A DNA stretch of 16,029 nt from NCBI GenBank assembly GCA_965368115.1, contig CBDULQ010000065.1, positions 1-16,029 of the forward strand. Reading direction: 5' to 3'. The translations under genes were made by a program, and so were the position numbers. Within the stretch, counting starts at the first letter, position 1; each line of letters starts with the position of its first letter. The notes below the pieces were generated by a model, which saw only the letters and a program-made list of their open reading frames with translations, did no database searches and had not been told where the DNA came from. Positions 1-7,081 of this stretch are shown here, one piece after another. This stretch comes from CBDULQ01 sp965368115 (GTDB taxonomy: Bacteria > Pseudomonadota > Gammaproteobacteria > SZUA-229).

Positions 1-342
1 GCACTTGATAATACCCGTGTATTACTGGCCGCGGATGTGGCCCAGGGTGACTGGCCCTGGACCACCGGACCGGTAACCCGGCTGTTCGACCAGGCCGAAC
101 TGCATCCCGAAAACAGCATCACCATGATGTGCGGCCCTGAACCGATGATGATTGCCTCGGCCGATGAATTGATAAAAAGAGGTTTTGCCGAGCAGGACAT
201 TTACCTGTCGATGGAAAGAAACATGCAGTGTGCCGTCAACCAGTGCGGCCACTGCCAGTATGGCCCTCACTTCGTGTGCGCCGACGGACCGGTGTTTCCG
301 TTCGATAAAATTCGCGACCTGGTTCGGGTCAGAGGATTCTGA
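1..342 (+). CDS. hyhG: Group 3b [NiFe]-hydrogenase gamma subunit (FAD/NAD(P)-binding, PyrK-like), 5' end outside window
   Basis: Only the last 113 residues are visible; the frame is open from base 1, so the start lies upstream. The protein carries electrons between NAD(P)H and the hydrogenase Fe-S chain in the cytoplasm. What shows this: a CGPEPMM motif, typical of the NAD-binding lobe of ferredoxin-reductase/PyrK-like proteins, followed by a C-terminal cysteine cluster (MQCAVNQCGHCQYG, then HFVC) that matches the [2Fe-2S] site of dihydroorotate dehydrogenase electron-transfer subunits and sulfhydrogenase gamma subunits. The stop codon is one base before the ATG of the small-subunit gene, so the two are co-transcribed. 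The beta subunit expected upstream in this operon type is outside the window. Identity is strongly supported by the following genes; the symbol follows the archaeal/bacterial group 3b naming and is a choice. Confidence 0.9.
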   Translation, partial: ALDNTRVLLAADVAQGDWPWTTGPVTRLFDQAELHPENSITMMCGPEPMMIASADELIKRGFAEQDIYLSMERNMQCAVNQCGHCQYGPHFVCADGPVFPFDKIRDLVRVRGF

Positions 343-343
343 T

Positions 344-1135
344 ATGAACGCACAAACCAGAGTACGCATTGCGGTTCACAAATTCAGTTCATGCGACGGT
401 TGTCAGCTGGCGTTTATCAACAATATAAACGCCGTGCTTGAACTTAGCCCCTGGATCGACATTATCCACTTTGCAGAGGCCGGTCCCTGTGAACCGGAAG
501 CGGACGTGGATATCGCGTTTGTCGAGGGCAGCATTTCCACACCCCACGATGTGGAGCGCATTCAATCAGTAAGGCAACACTGCGGTTTTCTGGTCTCCAT
601 CGGAGCCTGCGCTACCGCCGGCGGTTTGCAGGCACTACGCAACATGGCCTCTCACGATACCTGGCGCAGTGCGGTGTACGCCAGCCCGGAGTATATTCAC
701 AGCCTGGACACCTCAACACCCATCGCCGAACATGTGAAAGTGGACCACGAAATCTGGGGCTGTCCCGTCAATGCGCAACAGGTGCTGCAGGCGATACAGG
801 CCTGGTTGCTTGGCGGACAACCGGAACCGGTTTACGACAGTGTGTGCAGCGAATGTAAACAGCACAACAACACCTGTGTCATGGTCAGTCAACAACGTCC
901 CTGCATGGGCCCGGTCACCCGAGCTGGTTGCGGTGCACTGTGCCCGGGCTTTCATCGTGAATGCTACGGTTGTTTCGGTCCCAGTGATCTGACCAATGTC
1001 GATGCGCTGGCGCAACAGTTTGTCGACAATGGACTGAGTCACAAAGACGTGGCGCATCGATTTCTGAATATCAACAGTCACAGTAAAGCCTTCAACCAGA
1101 TTGGCGTTCGATACAGGAATTCCGATGAACAGTAA
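344..1135 (+). CDS. hyhS: Group 3b [NiFe]-hydrogenase small (delta) subunit
   Basis: 263 residues. This is the electron-transfer subunit that pairs with the NiFe large subunit and wires it to the flavin subunit. The frame is open further 5', but the ATG at 344, one base after the gamma-subunit stop, gives the usual N-terminus. Proximal [4Fe-4S] ligands are visible as SSCDGC (C17, C20), IGAC (C89) and WGC (C140). The C-terminal part is rich in cysteines (C168, C171, C178, C187, C196, C200, C207, C210), matching the extra clusters of short, soluble group 3 small subunits. There is no twin-arginine signal and no membrane anchor, so the enzyme is cytoplasmic. Its last 11 bases overlap the start of the large-subunit gene. 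Confidence 0.93.
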   Translation: MNAQTRVRIAVHKFSSCDGCQLAFINNINAVLELSPWIDIIHFAEAGPCEPEADVDIAFVEGSISTPHDVERIQSVRQHCGFLVSIGACATAGGLQALRNMASHDTWRSAVYASPEYIHSLDTSTPIAEHVKVDHEIWGCPVNAQQVLQAIQAWLLGGQPEPVYDSVCSECKQHNNTCVMVSQQRPCMGPVTRAGCGALCPGFHRECYGCFGPSDLTNVDALAQQFVDNGLSHKDVAHRFLNINSHSKAFNQIGVRYRNSDEQ

Positions 1136-2423
1136 ACGCAATATCAGCATTCGCGTACCGGTACTAACCCGCGTCGAGGGGGAAGGCGCCCTGGAGCTGG
1201 ATATCAATGACGGGCAGATCGATACCCTGCATCTGCGCATCTACGAACCACCACGCTATTTCGAACAGTTTCTGAAAGGTCACCCTTATCAGGAAGTACC
1301 GGACATCACGGCCCGTATCTGCGGTATCTGCCCGGTCGCCTACCAGATGAGCGCCGTACAGGCGCTTGAACAGGCACTGGACTTCCAGGCCTCGGACTGG
1401 GTTATTCGCATGCGCCGACTGTTGTACTGTGGCGAATGGGTTCAAAGTCATAGCCTGCACATCCACCTGCTGGCACTCCCTGATTTTCTCGGCTTCGACA
1501 GTGCGCTGGAGATGGCACAGGATCATCCGGATGTGCTACAGCGTGGACTCAAACTGCAGGCTCTCGGCAATGACATGATTCGCCTGCTCGGTGGTCGTTC
1601 CGTGCACCCGGTCGGCGTGTTACCCGGTGGCTTTTACAAGGCGCCTGAGAAAAAAGCAGTCGGTGAATTACTCGGCAAACTGCAGTCAGCGCTGGCTGAT
1701 TGCTACGACATGATCGACTGGCTATGCCGCCTGCCACTACCCAGCGTGGAGCAGGATTTCGTCAGTGTCGGGCTGCGCCACAGCGACGAATATGCGCTCT
1801 ATTCCGGGCGCATCGTCAGTGACCAGGGCCTGGACATTAGCGTCGATGAATACGAACAGCATTTCGCCGAGCATCACGCACCGCACTCCACCGCGCTGCA
1901 TGCGCTGCATCACGGCAAGCCTTACCTGGTCGGCCCGCTGGCCCGGGTCAATCTGAACTACCATCAGCTGCCTTCCAGTATCACTTCAAGACTGGAGGAT
2001 AACGGCATCGAATTTCCCAGTAAAAACGTGTTCAACAGCATCATTGCGCGTGCCGTAGAGCTGACCCTGTGCATCGAACAGGCGATGGAAATTCTCAGTG
2101 ACTACGAACCGACCCAACATCCATACGGCAAACTGACCATCAGGGCCGCAATCGGCTATGGCGCATCCGAAGCACCGCGCGGTTTACTCTGGCACAAATA
2201 TGAGATCGACGAGCAGGGTTATATCCAGTACGCCAACATCATACCGCCGACCAGTCAGAATCAGGCGCAGGTCGAACAGGACCTGCACCATTCGATCATG
2301 CAACAGGGTATGAACATGAACGATGACGAGCTGCGTCTGTTCAGTGAATCCATCATTCGTAATTACGATCCCTGCATTTCCTGCGCCACTCACTTTCTAA
2401 AACTTAAGGTCAATCGAAACTGA
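1125..2423 (+). CDS. hyhL: Group 3b [NiFe]-hydrogenase large (alpha) subunit
   Basis: 432 residues, holding the NiFe(CN)2CO active site for reversible H2 oxidation/NADP+ reduction, possibly also sulfur reduction as in archaeal sulfhydrogenases. N-terminal metal ligands lie in RICGICPVAYQ (C66, C69) and C-terminal ligands in DPCISCATH (C417, C420, H423). The VLTRVEGEG segment near residue 13 is the usual large-subunit opening. The ATG at 1125 is preferred over an in-frame TTG at 1101 because AGGAAT lies just upstream and the protein begins where family members do. Nine residues follow H423 (FLKLKVNRN), the expected tail removed by the maturation protease encoded next. The position after the C-x-x-C of the first motif is Tyr where many other hydrogenase groups have His; I believe this is common in group 3b. 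Confidence 0.94.
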   Translation: MNSKRNISIRVPVLTRVEGEGALELDINDGQIDTLHLRIYEPPRYFEQFLKGHPYQEVPDITARICGICPVAYQMSAVQALEQALDFQASDWVIRMRRLLYCGEWVQSHSLHIHLLALPDFLGFDSALEMAQDHPDVLQRGLKLQALGNDMIRLLGGRSVHPVGVLPGGFYKAPEKKAVGELLGKLQSALADCYDMIDWLCRLPLPSVEQDFVSVGLRHSDEYALYSGRIVSDQGLDISVDEYEQHFAEHHAPHSTALHALHHGKPYLVGPLARVNLNYHQLPSSITSRLEDNGIEFPSKNVFNSIIARAVELTLCIEQAMEILSDYEPTQHPYGKLTIRAAIGYGASEAPRGLLWHKYEIDEQGYIQYANIIPPTSQNQAQVEQDLHHSIMQQGMNMNDDELRLFSESIIRNYDPCISCATHFLKLKVNRN

Positions 2424-2860
2424 TGCGACTCATAGCCATCGGCTCACCGTTCAATGACGACAGTATTGCCTGGCGCTGCCTGCAGGACCTCGAAGCGAAC
2501 TGCCAGGCCTCATTGCTTGACTTCGATATCAATTACTGTGGCAGTCCGGCAACCGACCTGATGCCGCTACTGCATCGGAAAACACCGACCCTGTTGATCG
2601 ATGCCTTGCTGGACGACAATAATCCCGCTCGCGTCCAGCAGCTTAGTCTGTCGCAACTGGCCGACAGCCACAGCCTGTCCAGCCACGGATTTTCCGTACC
2701 CCAGACGCTGCAACTCGCAGATCACCTGAACTGCCTGCCCGAAAATCTGTGGATACTCGGTATTTCGGTCTCCGCGGTCAGCATGCTGGATGAACAACAG
2801 CTTGGCGAGGTGAAACTCCAGCTGTTACAGCATATCCAATCCATAGTCGGTAATCATTGA
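2423..2860 (+). CDS. Hydrogenase maturation endopeptidase (peptidase family M52, HyaD/HybD/HycI-like)
   Basis: 145 residues. By family, this protease recognises nickel in the immature large subunit and cuts off its C-terminal tail after the last metal-ligand motif. The start IAIGSPFNDDSIAW matches the G-x-x-x-x-x-D-[DE] opening of the family. Three candidate nickel-sensing residues sit at the expected spacing: D13, D60 (in LLIDALL) and H88 (in SSHGF). The ATG overlaps the TGA of the large-subunit gene by one base, so translation is probably coupled and the protease is likely dedicated to this enzyme. It is the last gene of the hydrogenase operon in the window. Sequence similarity is looser than for the subunits, but context makes the call firm. 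Confidence 0.85.
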   Translation: MRLIAIGSPFNDDSIAWRCLQDLEANCQASLLDFDINYCGSPATDLMPLLHRKTPTLLIDALLDDNNPARVQQLSLSQLADSHSLSSHGFSVPQTLQLADHLNCLPENLWILGISVSAVSMLDEQQLGEVKLQLLQHIQSIVGNH

Positions 2861-2864
2861 CGGT

Positions 2865-2905
2865 TTGATTTACTTCAAGTCCGGAACGCCGTTTTTTCGT
2901 ATAAA
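2865..2905 (+). promoter_or_regulatory. Candidate FNR/Anr-dependent promoter of the hsp20-MBL operon
   Basis: TTGAT at 2865-2869 and TTCAA at 2874-2878, separated by four bases, differ from the FNR consensus TTGAT-N4-ATCAA at a single position. A TATAAA hexamer lies at 2900-2905. A start site 7-8 bases after it (2912-2913) puts the box centre near -41, the geometry of class II FNR-activated promoters. No good -35 hexamer is present, as expected when an activator occupies that place. The predicted leader is only about 12 bases and includes the GGAGG ribosome-binding site (2914-2918). This is motif reading only. Confidence 0.5.
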
Positions 2906-2924
2906 TGAATGATGGAGGTGTGGA

Positions 2925-3431
2925 ATGAGTACCCTAGATCAAATCCGCCAGGGCATCAGCAACACCTGGCACAGTATCAGCGAAGGCTGGCAGCAGTTCA
3001 GTGATCGTGCCGCACAGGCGTTGACACGCTTCAATCCGGTGCATCGTTCCGATGACAACGACAGTCTGCCGTCCCAGGTGGAACGAAATGCATCACGCTG
3101 GGGACTTCTGGCTGCGGAAATCCATGAAGATCGCGAGAACGTTTACGTTAAAATCGAAGCACCGGGCATGGATGCCGAGAATTTTGACATTCAGGTAGTC
3201 GACGACACCCTGGTTGTACGCGGTGAAAAACGCGTGCAACGAGAACGCAACGAGGGACGTTATCATCTTATGGAATGCGCCTACGGTAGCTTCGAACGCG
3301 CTATGCCTCTGCCTGCTCATGTCAATGATCAGGAGGCCGGTGCCTGCTATAAAAAGGGCGTACTGAGTATCACACTGCCTAAACAGAACCACACTGTGAG
3401 CAGTCGCATCAAGGTTAATGACGAATCATGA
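2925..3431 (+). CDS. Hsp20/alpha-crystallin family small heat shock protein
   Basis: 168 residues; an ATP-independent holdase that keeps unfolding proteins soluble. The alpha-crystallin domain covers about residues 55-160: it opens with VYVKIEAPGM and includes the conserved GVLSITLPK near its end. A C-terminal I162-K163-V164 fits the I-x-I/V tail that docks on neighbouring subunits. The N-terminal arm of about 55 residues is longer than in the shortest family members and is rich in Gln, Trp and Ser. The ATG has a strong GGAGG six bases upstream. Its stop overlaps the start of the MBL gene (ATGA), so the two are translationally coupled. No heat-shock (sigma-32) promoter is evident; an FNR-like box is present instead, so control by oxygen rather than heat is suggested. 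Confidence 0.92.
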   Translation: MSTLDQIRQGISNTWHSISEGWQQFSDRAAQALTRFNPVHRSDDNDSLPSQVERNASRWGLLAAEIHEDRENVYVKIEAPGMDAENFDIQVVDDTLVVRGEKRVQRERNEGRYHLMECAYGSFERAMPLPAHVNDQEAGACYKKGVLSITLPKQNHTVSSRIKVNDES

Positions 3432-4825
3432 AAATAAAATTCCTCGGCGCCGCCCAGATGGTGACCGGATCATGCCATCTGGTCACCGTGAACGACCATA
3501 ATATTCTACTCGACTGCGGACTGATTCAGGGTACCCGAGATCAGGAAGAAGAGAATCTCAAGCCCTTTCATTTCGATGTAAAGAAAATCGATGCCGTGGT
3601 ATTGAGTCACGCCCACCTGGATCATAGCGGACGCCTGCCATTGCTCATCAAACAGGGTTATCGCGGTCCTATTTTCACCCATGCCGCCACCGCCGATCTG
3701 TGCAAGATCCTGCTGGAAGATGCCGGCTACCTCAATGAGCGCAGCGCCGAATGGGATAACCGCAAACGCGAACGCAAAGGCGAAGACCCGGTCGAGCCCC
3801 TGTTTACCCAGGCCGACGCCCAGTTCACCCAGCAGTTCTTTGAAGGCATCGAATACGATCAGCCGATCGAAGTCGTGCCGGGCTTCGAACTCATCTTGCA
3901 TGATGCCGGCCACATTCTGGGTTCGGCCATCGTCGAAGCAAGACTGAAAGAAAACGGTGTCAATAAAACACTGGTTTTTACCGGCGACCTGGGACATCTG
4001 GGTGCGCCGATTCTGCGCGATCCGGTGCGACTGCAGCACGCCGACCTGGTACTGATGGAAAGCACCTACGGCGATCGACAACACCGCAGCTGGGATGAAA
4101 CCTGGAAAGAACTGGGTGATGTCTTACGTTGTGCGCGGGAAGACCACGGCAACATCCTGATGCCGTCTTTCACCATCGGTCGTACCCAGGAGCTGCTCTA
4201 TACCTTCGAACGTTATTTCGATGACTGGGAACTGGGTGACTGGGAAATTTTTCTCGATAGCCCGATGGCCATCAAGGCCAACCAGGTGTATGCCAAACAT
4301 GCCGATATTCACAATCATCGTGCACGTTCGCTGGCCAAACAGGAAGGTAGTCCGTTCAAACTGCCCAACCTGCACCTTACCGAGAGCACAGAAGAGTCCA
4401 TGGCGATCAATCGCCTCAAGTCCGGTGCCCTGATCATAGCCGGTAGCGGTATGTGCACCGGCGGACGCATCAAACATCACTTGAAACATAACCTCTGGCG
4501 CAAGGATTCACATATCATTTTCGTCGGCTTCCAGGCTCGGGGTACGCCCGGTCGCGCATTGGTGGACGGCGCCAGCAGTCTGAATCTCTGGGGCGAATCC
4601 ATCAAGGTCCGCGCGCAAATACATACGATTGGAGGATTATCCGCGCATGCCGATCAGCAGGGTCTGCTGGAGTGGTATAAGGCTTTTGAAAACCGCCCGC
4701 CCGTGGTACTGGTACACGGCGAACCGGATGCCCAGGAATGCCTGTCGGATATCCTCTGCAATGAAACCGGAGCCGATGTCAAAATTGCCGCGAAGGGGGA
4801 AACACTCAATCTGCTGCGGGTTTGA
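3428..4825 (+). CDS. Beta-CASP metallo-beta-lactamase-fold RNase-like protein (exonuclease of the CPSF/RNase J superfamily)
   Basis: 465 residues. Predicted Zn-dependent RNA-processing nuclease in the cytoplasm. The MBL core shows HAHLDHSG (H61, H63, D65, H66), H162 in DAGHILGS and D187 in FTGDLGH. The beta-CASP insert begins near ESTYGDR (E211), with SGMCTGGRIKHHL around 340-351. The C-terminal RMMBL part contains GGLSAHADQ (H407) and VLVHGEP (H430). All main metal-binding positions are present, so activity is likely, but the substrate is unknown. It starts within the stop of hsp20. Its last 20 bases overlap the 3' end of msrB on the other strand. Location beside a hydrogenase operon and behind a candidate FNR site hints at a role under low oxygen; that is inference. 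Confidence 0.9.
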   Translation: MKIKFLGAAQMVTGSCHLVTVNDHNILLDCGLIQGTRDQEEENLKPFHFDVKKIDAVVLSHAHLDHSGRLPLLIKQGYRGPIFTHAATADLCKILLEDAGYLNERSAEWDNRKRERKGEDPVEPLFTQADAQFTQQFFEGIEYDQPIEVVPGFELILHDAGHILGSAIVEARLKENGVNKTLVFTGDLGHLGAPILRDPVRLQHADLVLMESTYGDRQHRSWDETWKELGDVLRCAREDHGNILMPSFTIGRTQELLYTFERYFDDWELGDWEIFLDSPMAIKANQVYAKHADIHNHRARSLAKQEGSPFKLPNLHLTESTEESMAINRLKSGALIIAGSGMCTGGRIKHHLKHNLWRKDSHIIFVGFQARGTPGRALVDGASSLNLWGESIKVRAQIHTIGGLSAHADQQGLLEWYKAFENRPPVVLVHGEPDAQECLSDILCNETGADVKIAAKGETLNLLRV

Positions 4826-5204
4826 ACGTCAGGGATGCGGAATTGATGCAGTAACGTAAACCGGTGGGCGGCGGCCCGTCTTCGAACACATGGCCGAGAT
4901 GGGCATCGCATTTCGAACACCGTACTTCCACGCGGCGCATACCGTGACTGGTATCTTCCAGCTCTCGAACACACAGCTCATCGACCGGCTGCCAGTAGCT
5001 GGGCCAGCCACTTCCGGAATCATATTTATGCGCCGATGAAAACAGCGGCTGTTCACAACAGATGCAGACATAAGTGCCTTTCTCCTTGTGATCGTAGTAC
5101 TGACCCGTGAAGGCCATTTCAGTACCGCATTTGCGGGTTACGCGATACTGTTCCGCATCGAGTTGCTGTTGCCATTCTGCATCGGATTTACTGATTTTCG
5201 CCAT
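4806..5204 (-). CDS. msrB: Peptide-methionine (R)-S-oxide reductase MsrB
   Basis: 132 residues, the usual size of a single-domain MsrB. It reduces the R epimer of methionine sulfoxide in proteins, normally recycled by thioredoxin. Two CxxC pairs form the structural zinc site (C47/C50 in VCICC and C96/C99 in RCSKC). The catalytic cysteine is C119 in GLRYCINSASL, and the SGSGWPSYW and HLGHVFEDGP segments are the family signature. There is no signal peptide, so it is cytoplasmic. The gene appears to stand alone: about 115 bases separate it from the rhodanese gene upstream, and no convincing promoter was found there. Its 3' end runs 20 bases into the MBL gene on the opposite strand, with no terminator between. 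Confidence 0.96.
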   Translation of the reverse strand: MAKISKSDAEWQQQLDAEQYRVTRKCGTEMAFTGQYYDHKEKGTYVCICCEQPLFSSAHKYDSGSGWPSYWQPVDELCVRELEDTSHGMRRVEVRCSKCDAHLGHVFEDGPPPTGLRYCINSASLTFKPAAD

Positions 5205-5319
5205 GTTGAGTTATCAGGCTGCCAGAAGAAAAAACAGAATAGCATAGCTGCAATGTAAAGCTCAAAGCACGGCTAGCACATTAGAATTCGCTTATTTATC
5301 GGGGAATTTGCAATATTTT

Positions 5320-5754
5320 CTAACACTGTTCCCAGGGCAGGCCTCGATAGCGCCAACCGCCCAGACTACTGCGGTGGTGACTATCATCAAGCTCGCCTTC
5401 GAAACCTTCATCCACATGACAGATGTTATGCAGTCCGGCTTCGAGCAGCGCCTTACCGGCTTCCGCCGAACGTTTGCCACTGCGACAGATAAGGATTACC
5501 GGTGGGGTACCGGTTTCCTGTTCACAGACACCGCCCAGCATGAGCTGACGAATATCACGAACAAAATGAGGATTGACGTCCCAGTCCGGTTCGTCGATCC
5601 AGGGCACATGAACAGCACCGCGGGGATGACCGACAAACAGAAATTCCATATTGGAACGTATATCGATGAGTAAGGCACGAGAATCCTGTTGAACGATGTC
5701 CCAGGCCTCGTCCGGGGAGAGGTGATTCAGCGTTTGTGGATCAAGTGGTTTCAC
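5320..5754 (-). CDS. Rhodanese-like domain protein
   Basis: 144 residues from a GTG start; single rhodanese domain. The predicted role is sulfur transfer or binding of a persulfide on C90, in the active-site loop CRSGKRS (90-96). The family segments LLIDIRS (about 28-34), FVGHPRGAVHVPW (about 40-52) and DEGFEGELD (about 115-123) are all present. The frame is open upstream to an ATG at 5865, but the GTG at 5754 gives the N-terminus MKPLxP seen in relatives and has GGAG just upstream. The longer version would add an unrelated 37 residues read out of frame from the preceding gene. The gene overlaps the 3' end of the HD-GYP gene by 14 bases, indicating an operon. The sulfur acceptor cannot be told from sequence. 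Confidence 0.9.
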   Translation of the reverse strand: MKPLDPQTLNHLSPDEAWDIVQQDSRALLIDIRSNMEFLFVGHPRGAVHVPWIDEPDWDVNPHFVRDIRQLMLGGVCEQETGTPPVILICRSGKRSAEAGKALLEAGLHNICHVDEGFEGELDDSHHRSSLGGWRYRGLPWEQC

Positions 5755-6916
5755 TTTCTCCGTTTTCCTGTTGTTTACGCATTTGCTGGAAGACAGCCTT
5801 GAACACATCGACCCATTTTTCACTGAACTGGGTATCGACGTGCTTACCGATCTCCATCGCTGCACGTAACAGGGGGCGTGCTTGTGTCGTCATGAAAACA
5901 CGCTCATGTGTACGTGCGTCTATGGCATCGACGATGGCGATAATCTTCGCACCATCGCAGATTTCATCTTCGGTAAGGCCAAAAGGATACCCCTTGCCGT
6001 CAACGCGTTCATGATGCTGCAATACAATGTTTGCCGCTTCACGCCATTGCTTCATATAACGCAGCAATTCATATCCAACGGTTGGATGGTCCTTGACCAG
6101 TGCAACGTGCTCAGCAGAAAGTTCGCCCTGGTGATTAATGACATCCAGAGGCAACAATGCCATGCCTGCATCGTGCATATATACGGCAGCAGCCAGCTGA
6201 TTGGGATCAACCGGCCGGCCTGCATGATCATTCATTTTCAAGGCGAGGCGTAGCATGCGCTGACTGCGACCCCGCCAGTAATGGGCACGAGTTTCCAGTG
6301 GCTCGCTAAGAGCGCGGAAAAAGACGAAGTCTTCATTTTCTTCCACACCATACGCGGCCAGCTCTTCCTCGTCTGGCGCACTGTCGTCGAACAGATTCTG
6401 CAGTGAAGCCGTGGCAGTGATGTGAGGTTCCAGTATTTCGGTGGAGGGATCGAGCAGTAACAGGGTGTCGCGAATAACACTGTCCCGATAATATTCATCG
6501 GTCTGTGCGATATTATCGATGGTGCTGCATACGCGCGGCATACGATCCAGCAACACACAACGCTGGTCGCCTTCGATGATTTTTTCGAGGATGGCTTTGA
6601 TGTCGTCCACCGCCAGCAGCAGAATGTCGCTGATTGCAGTCTGATAACGAATGTCACCGGAACTGATGGAATCGACCATTTTGTTGAGCGTGGATGTCAG
6701 ACATACCAGTTCGTTGAAACCGATATCCTGAATGGCCTGTTCGATGGAATTGATGGCGGAGTGAAGCGAAGCGAACTGGTGCTGATCGGTGGCATCCAGT
6801 TCCAGCATCAGCAGAGCCTGCTCGATATACAGATAGGCTTTCGAGTAGGTTTTGAAAAACCGTGTTAGTTCATCAGCGTCGATTGTATCGACTTCATAAG
6901 CGGCCGTTTTTGACAT
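5741..6916 (-). CDS. HD-GYP domain protein with an HPt-like N-terminal helical domain, possibly degenerate
   Basis: 391 residues. The C-terminal half (about 200-385) is an HD-GYP domain, the family of cyclic-di-GMP phosphodiesterases: HD at 248-249, HH at 301-302, GYP at 309-311 and a conserved D330. The Lys normally three residues after HD is Met (HDAGM), and the first metal-binding region is unusual (RAHYWRGR near 210-217), so enzyme activity is doubtful. Residues about 15-115 are helical and resemble a CheA-type HPt domain, but the aligned phospho-His would be N56 (NSIEQ). The start at 6916 is chosen over an in-frame ATG at 6949 because AGGAGG lies eight bases upstream. It is followed, with a 14-base overlap, by the rhodanese gene. 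Ligand and partner are unknown. Confidence 0.85.
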   Translation of the reverse strand: MSKTAAYEVDTIDADELTRFFKTYSKAYLYIEQALLMLELDATDQHQFASLHSAINSIEQAIQDIGFNELVCLTSTLNKMVDSISSGDIRYQTAISDILLLAVDDIKAILEKIIEGDQRCVLLDRMPRVCSTIDNIAQTDEYYRDSVIRDTLLLLDPSTEILEPHITATASLQNLFDDSAPDEEELAAYGVEENEDFVFFRALSEPLETRAHYWRGRSQRMLRLALKMNDHAGRPVDPNQLAAAVYMHDAGMALLPLDVINHQGELSAEHVALVKDHPTVGYELLRYMKQWREAANIVLQHHERVDGKGYPFGLTEDEICDGAKIIAIVDAIDARTHERVFMTTQARPLLRAAMEIGKHVDTQFSEKWVDVFKAVFQQMRKQQENGESETT

Positions 6917-6924
6917 TTTTTCCG

Positions 6925-6930
6925 CCTCCT
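6925..6930 (-). promoter_or_regulatory. Ribosome binding site of the HD-GYP gene
   Basis: A perfect AGGAGG on the minus strand lies eight bases before the ATG at 6916. It decides that start over the in-frame ATG at 6949, which would place this site inside the coding sequence. Confidence 0.75.
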
Positions 6931-6982
6931 TAGCCAGCGGACCGCGCATCCAGAATTTCGCGCGACATACACATACTAATAA

Positions 6983-6988
6983 ATTATA
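6983..6988 (-). promoter_or_regulatory. Candidate -10 element upstream of the HD-GYP/rhodanese operon
   Basis: A perfect TATAAT on the minus strand, preceded closely by TG, lies in an AT-rich stretch of the 165-base gap after yheS. It would give a leader of about 60 bases. I see no matching -35 hexamer at 16-18 bases, so it may be an activator-dependent or extended -10-like promoter, or chance. Confidence 0.35.
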
Positions 6989-7081
6989 AGCAATTAAGCT
7001 CAGATTGGGAGTTTTGTTCGGACTAACGGGCGGTTTTAAGGATGAACGAACTACACATTCGGGTGAGAAACGGGCGATAAA

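Noticed and set aside
2882..2897. CGG-AACG-CCG followed by six T as a terminator of the hydrogenase operon
   Set aside because: The stem is only 3 bp, too weak for an intrinsic terminator, and it falls inside the candidate hsp20 promoter.
5205..5319. msrB promoter and rhodanese terminator in this gap
   Set aside because: TATTCT and TTTACA-like hexamers exist on the minus strand but at spacings of 12 or 19 bases; no convincing hairpin with a T-run. Left uncalled.
5755..5865. Longer N-terminus for the rhodanese from an ATG at 5865
   Set aside because: The extra 37 residues are the HD-GYP coding sequence read in another frame and do not resemble rhodanese N-termini; the GTG at 5754 fits the family.
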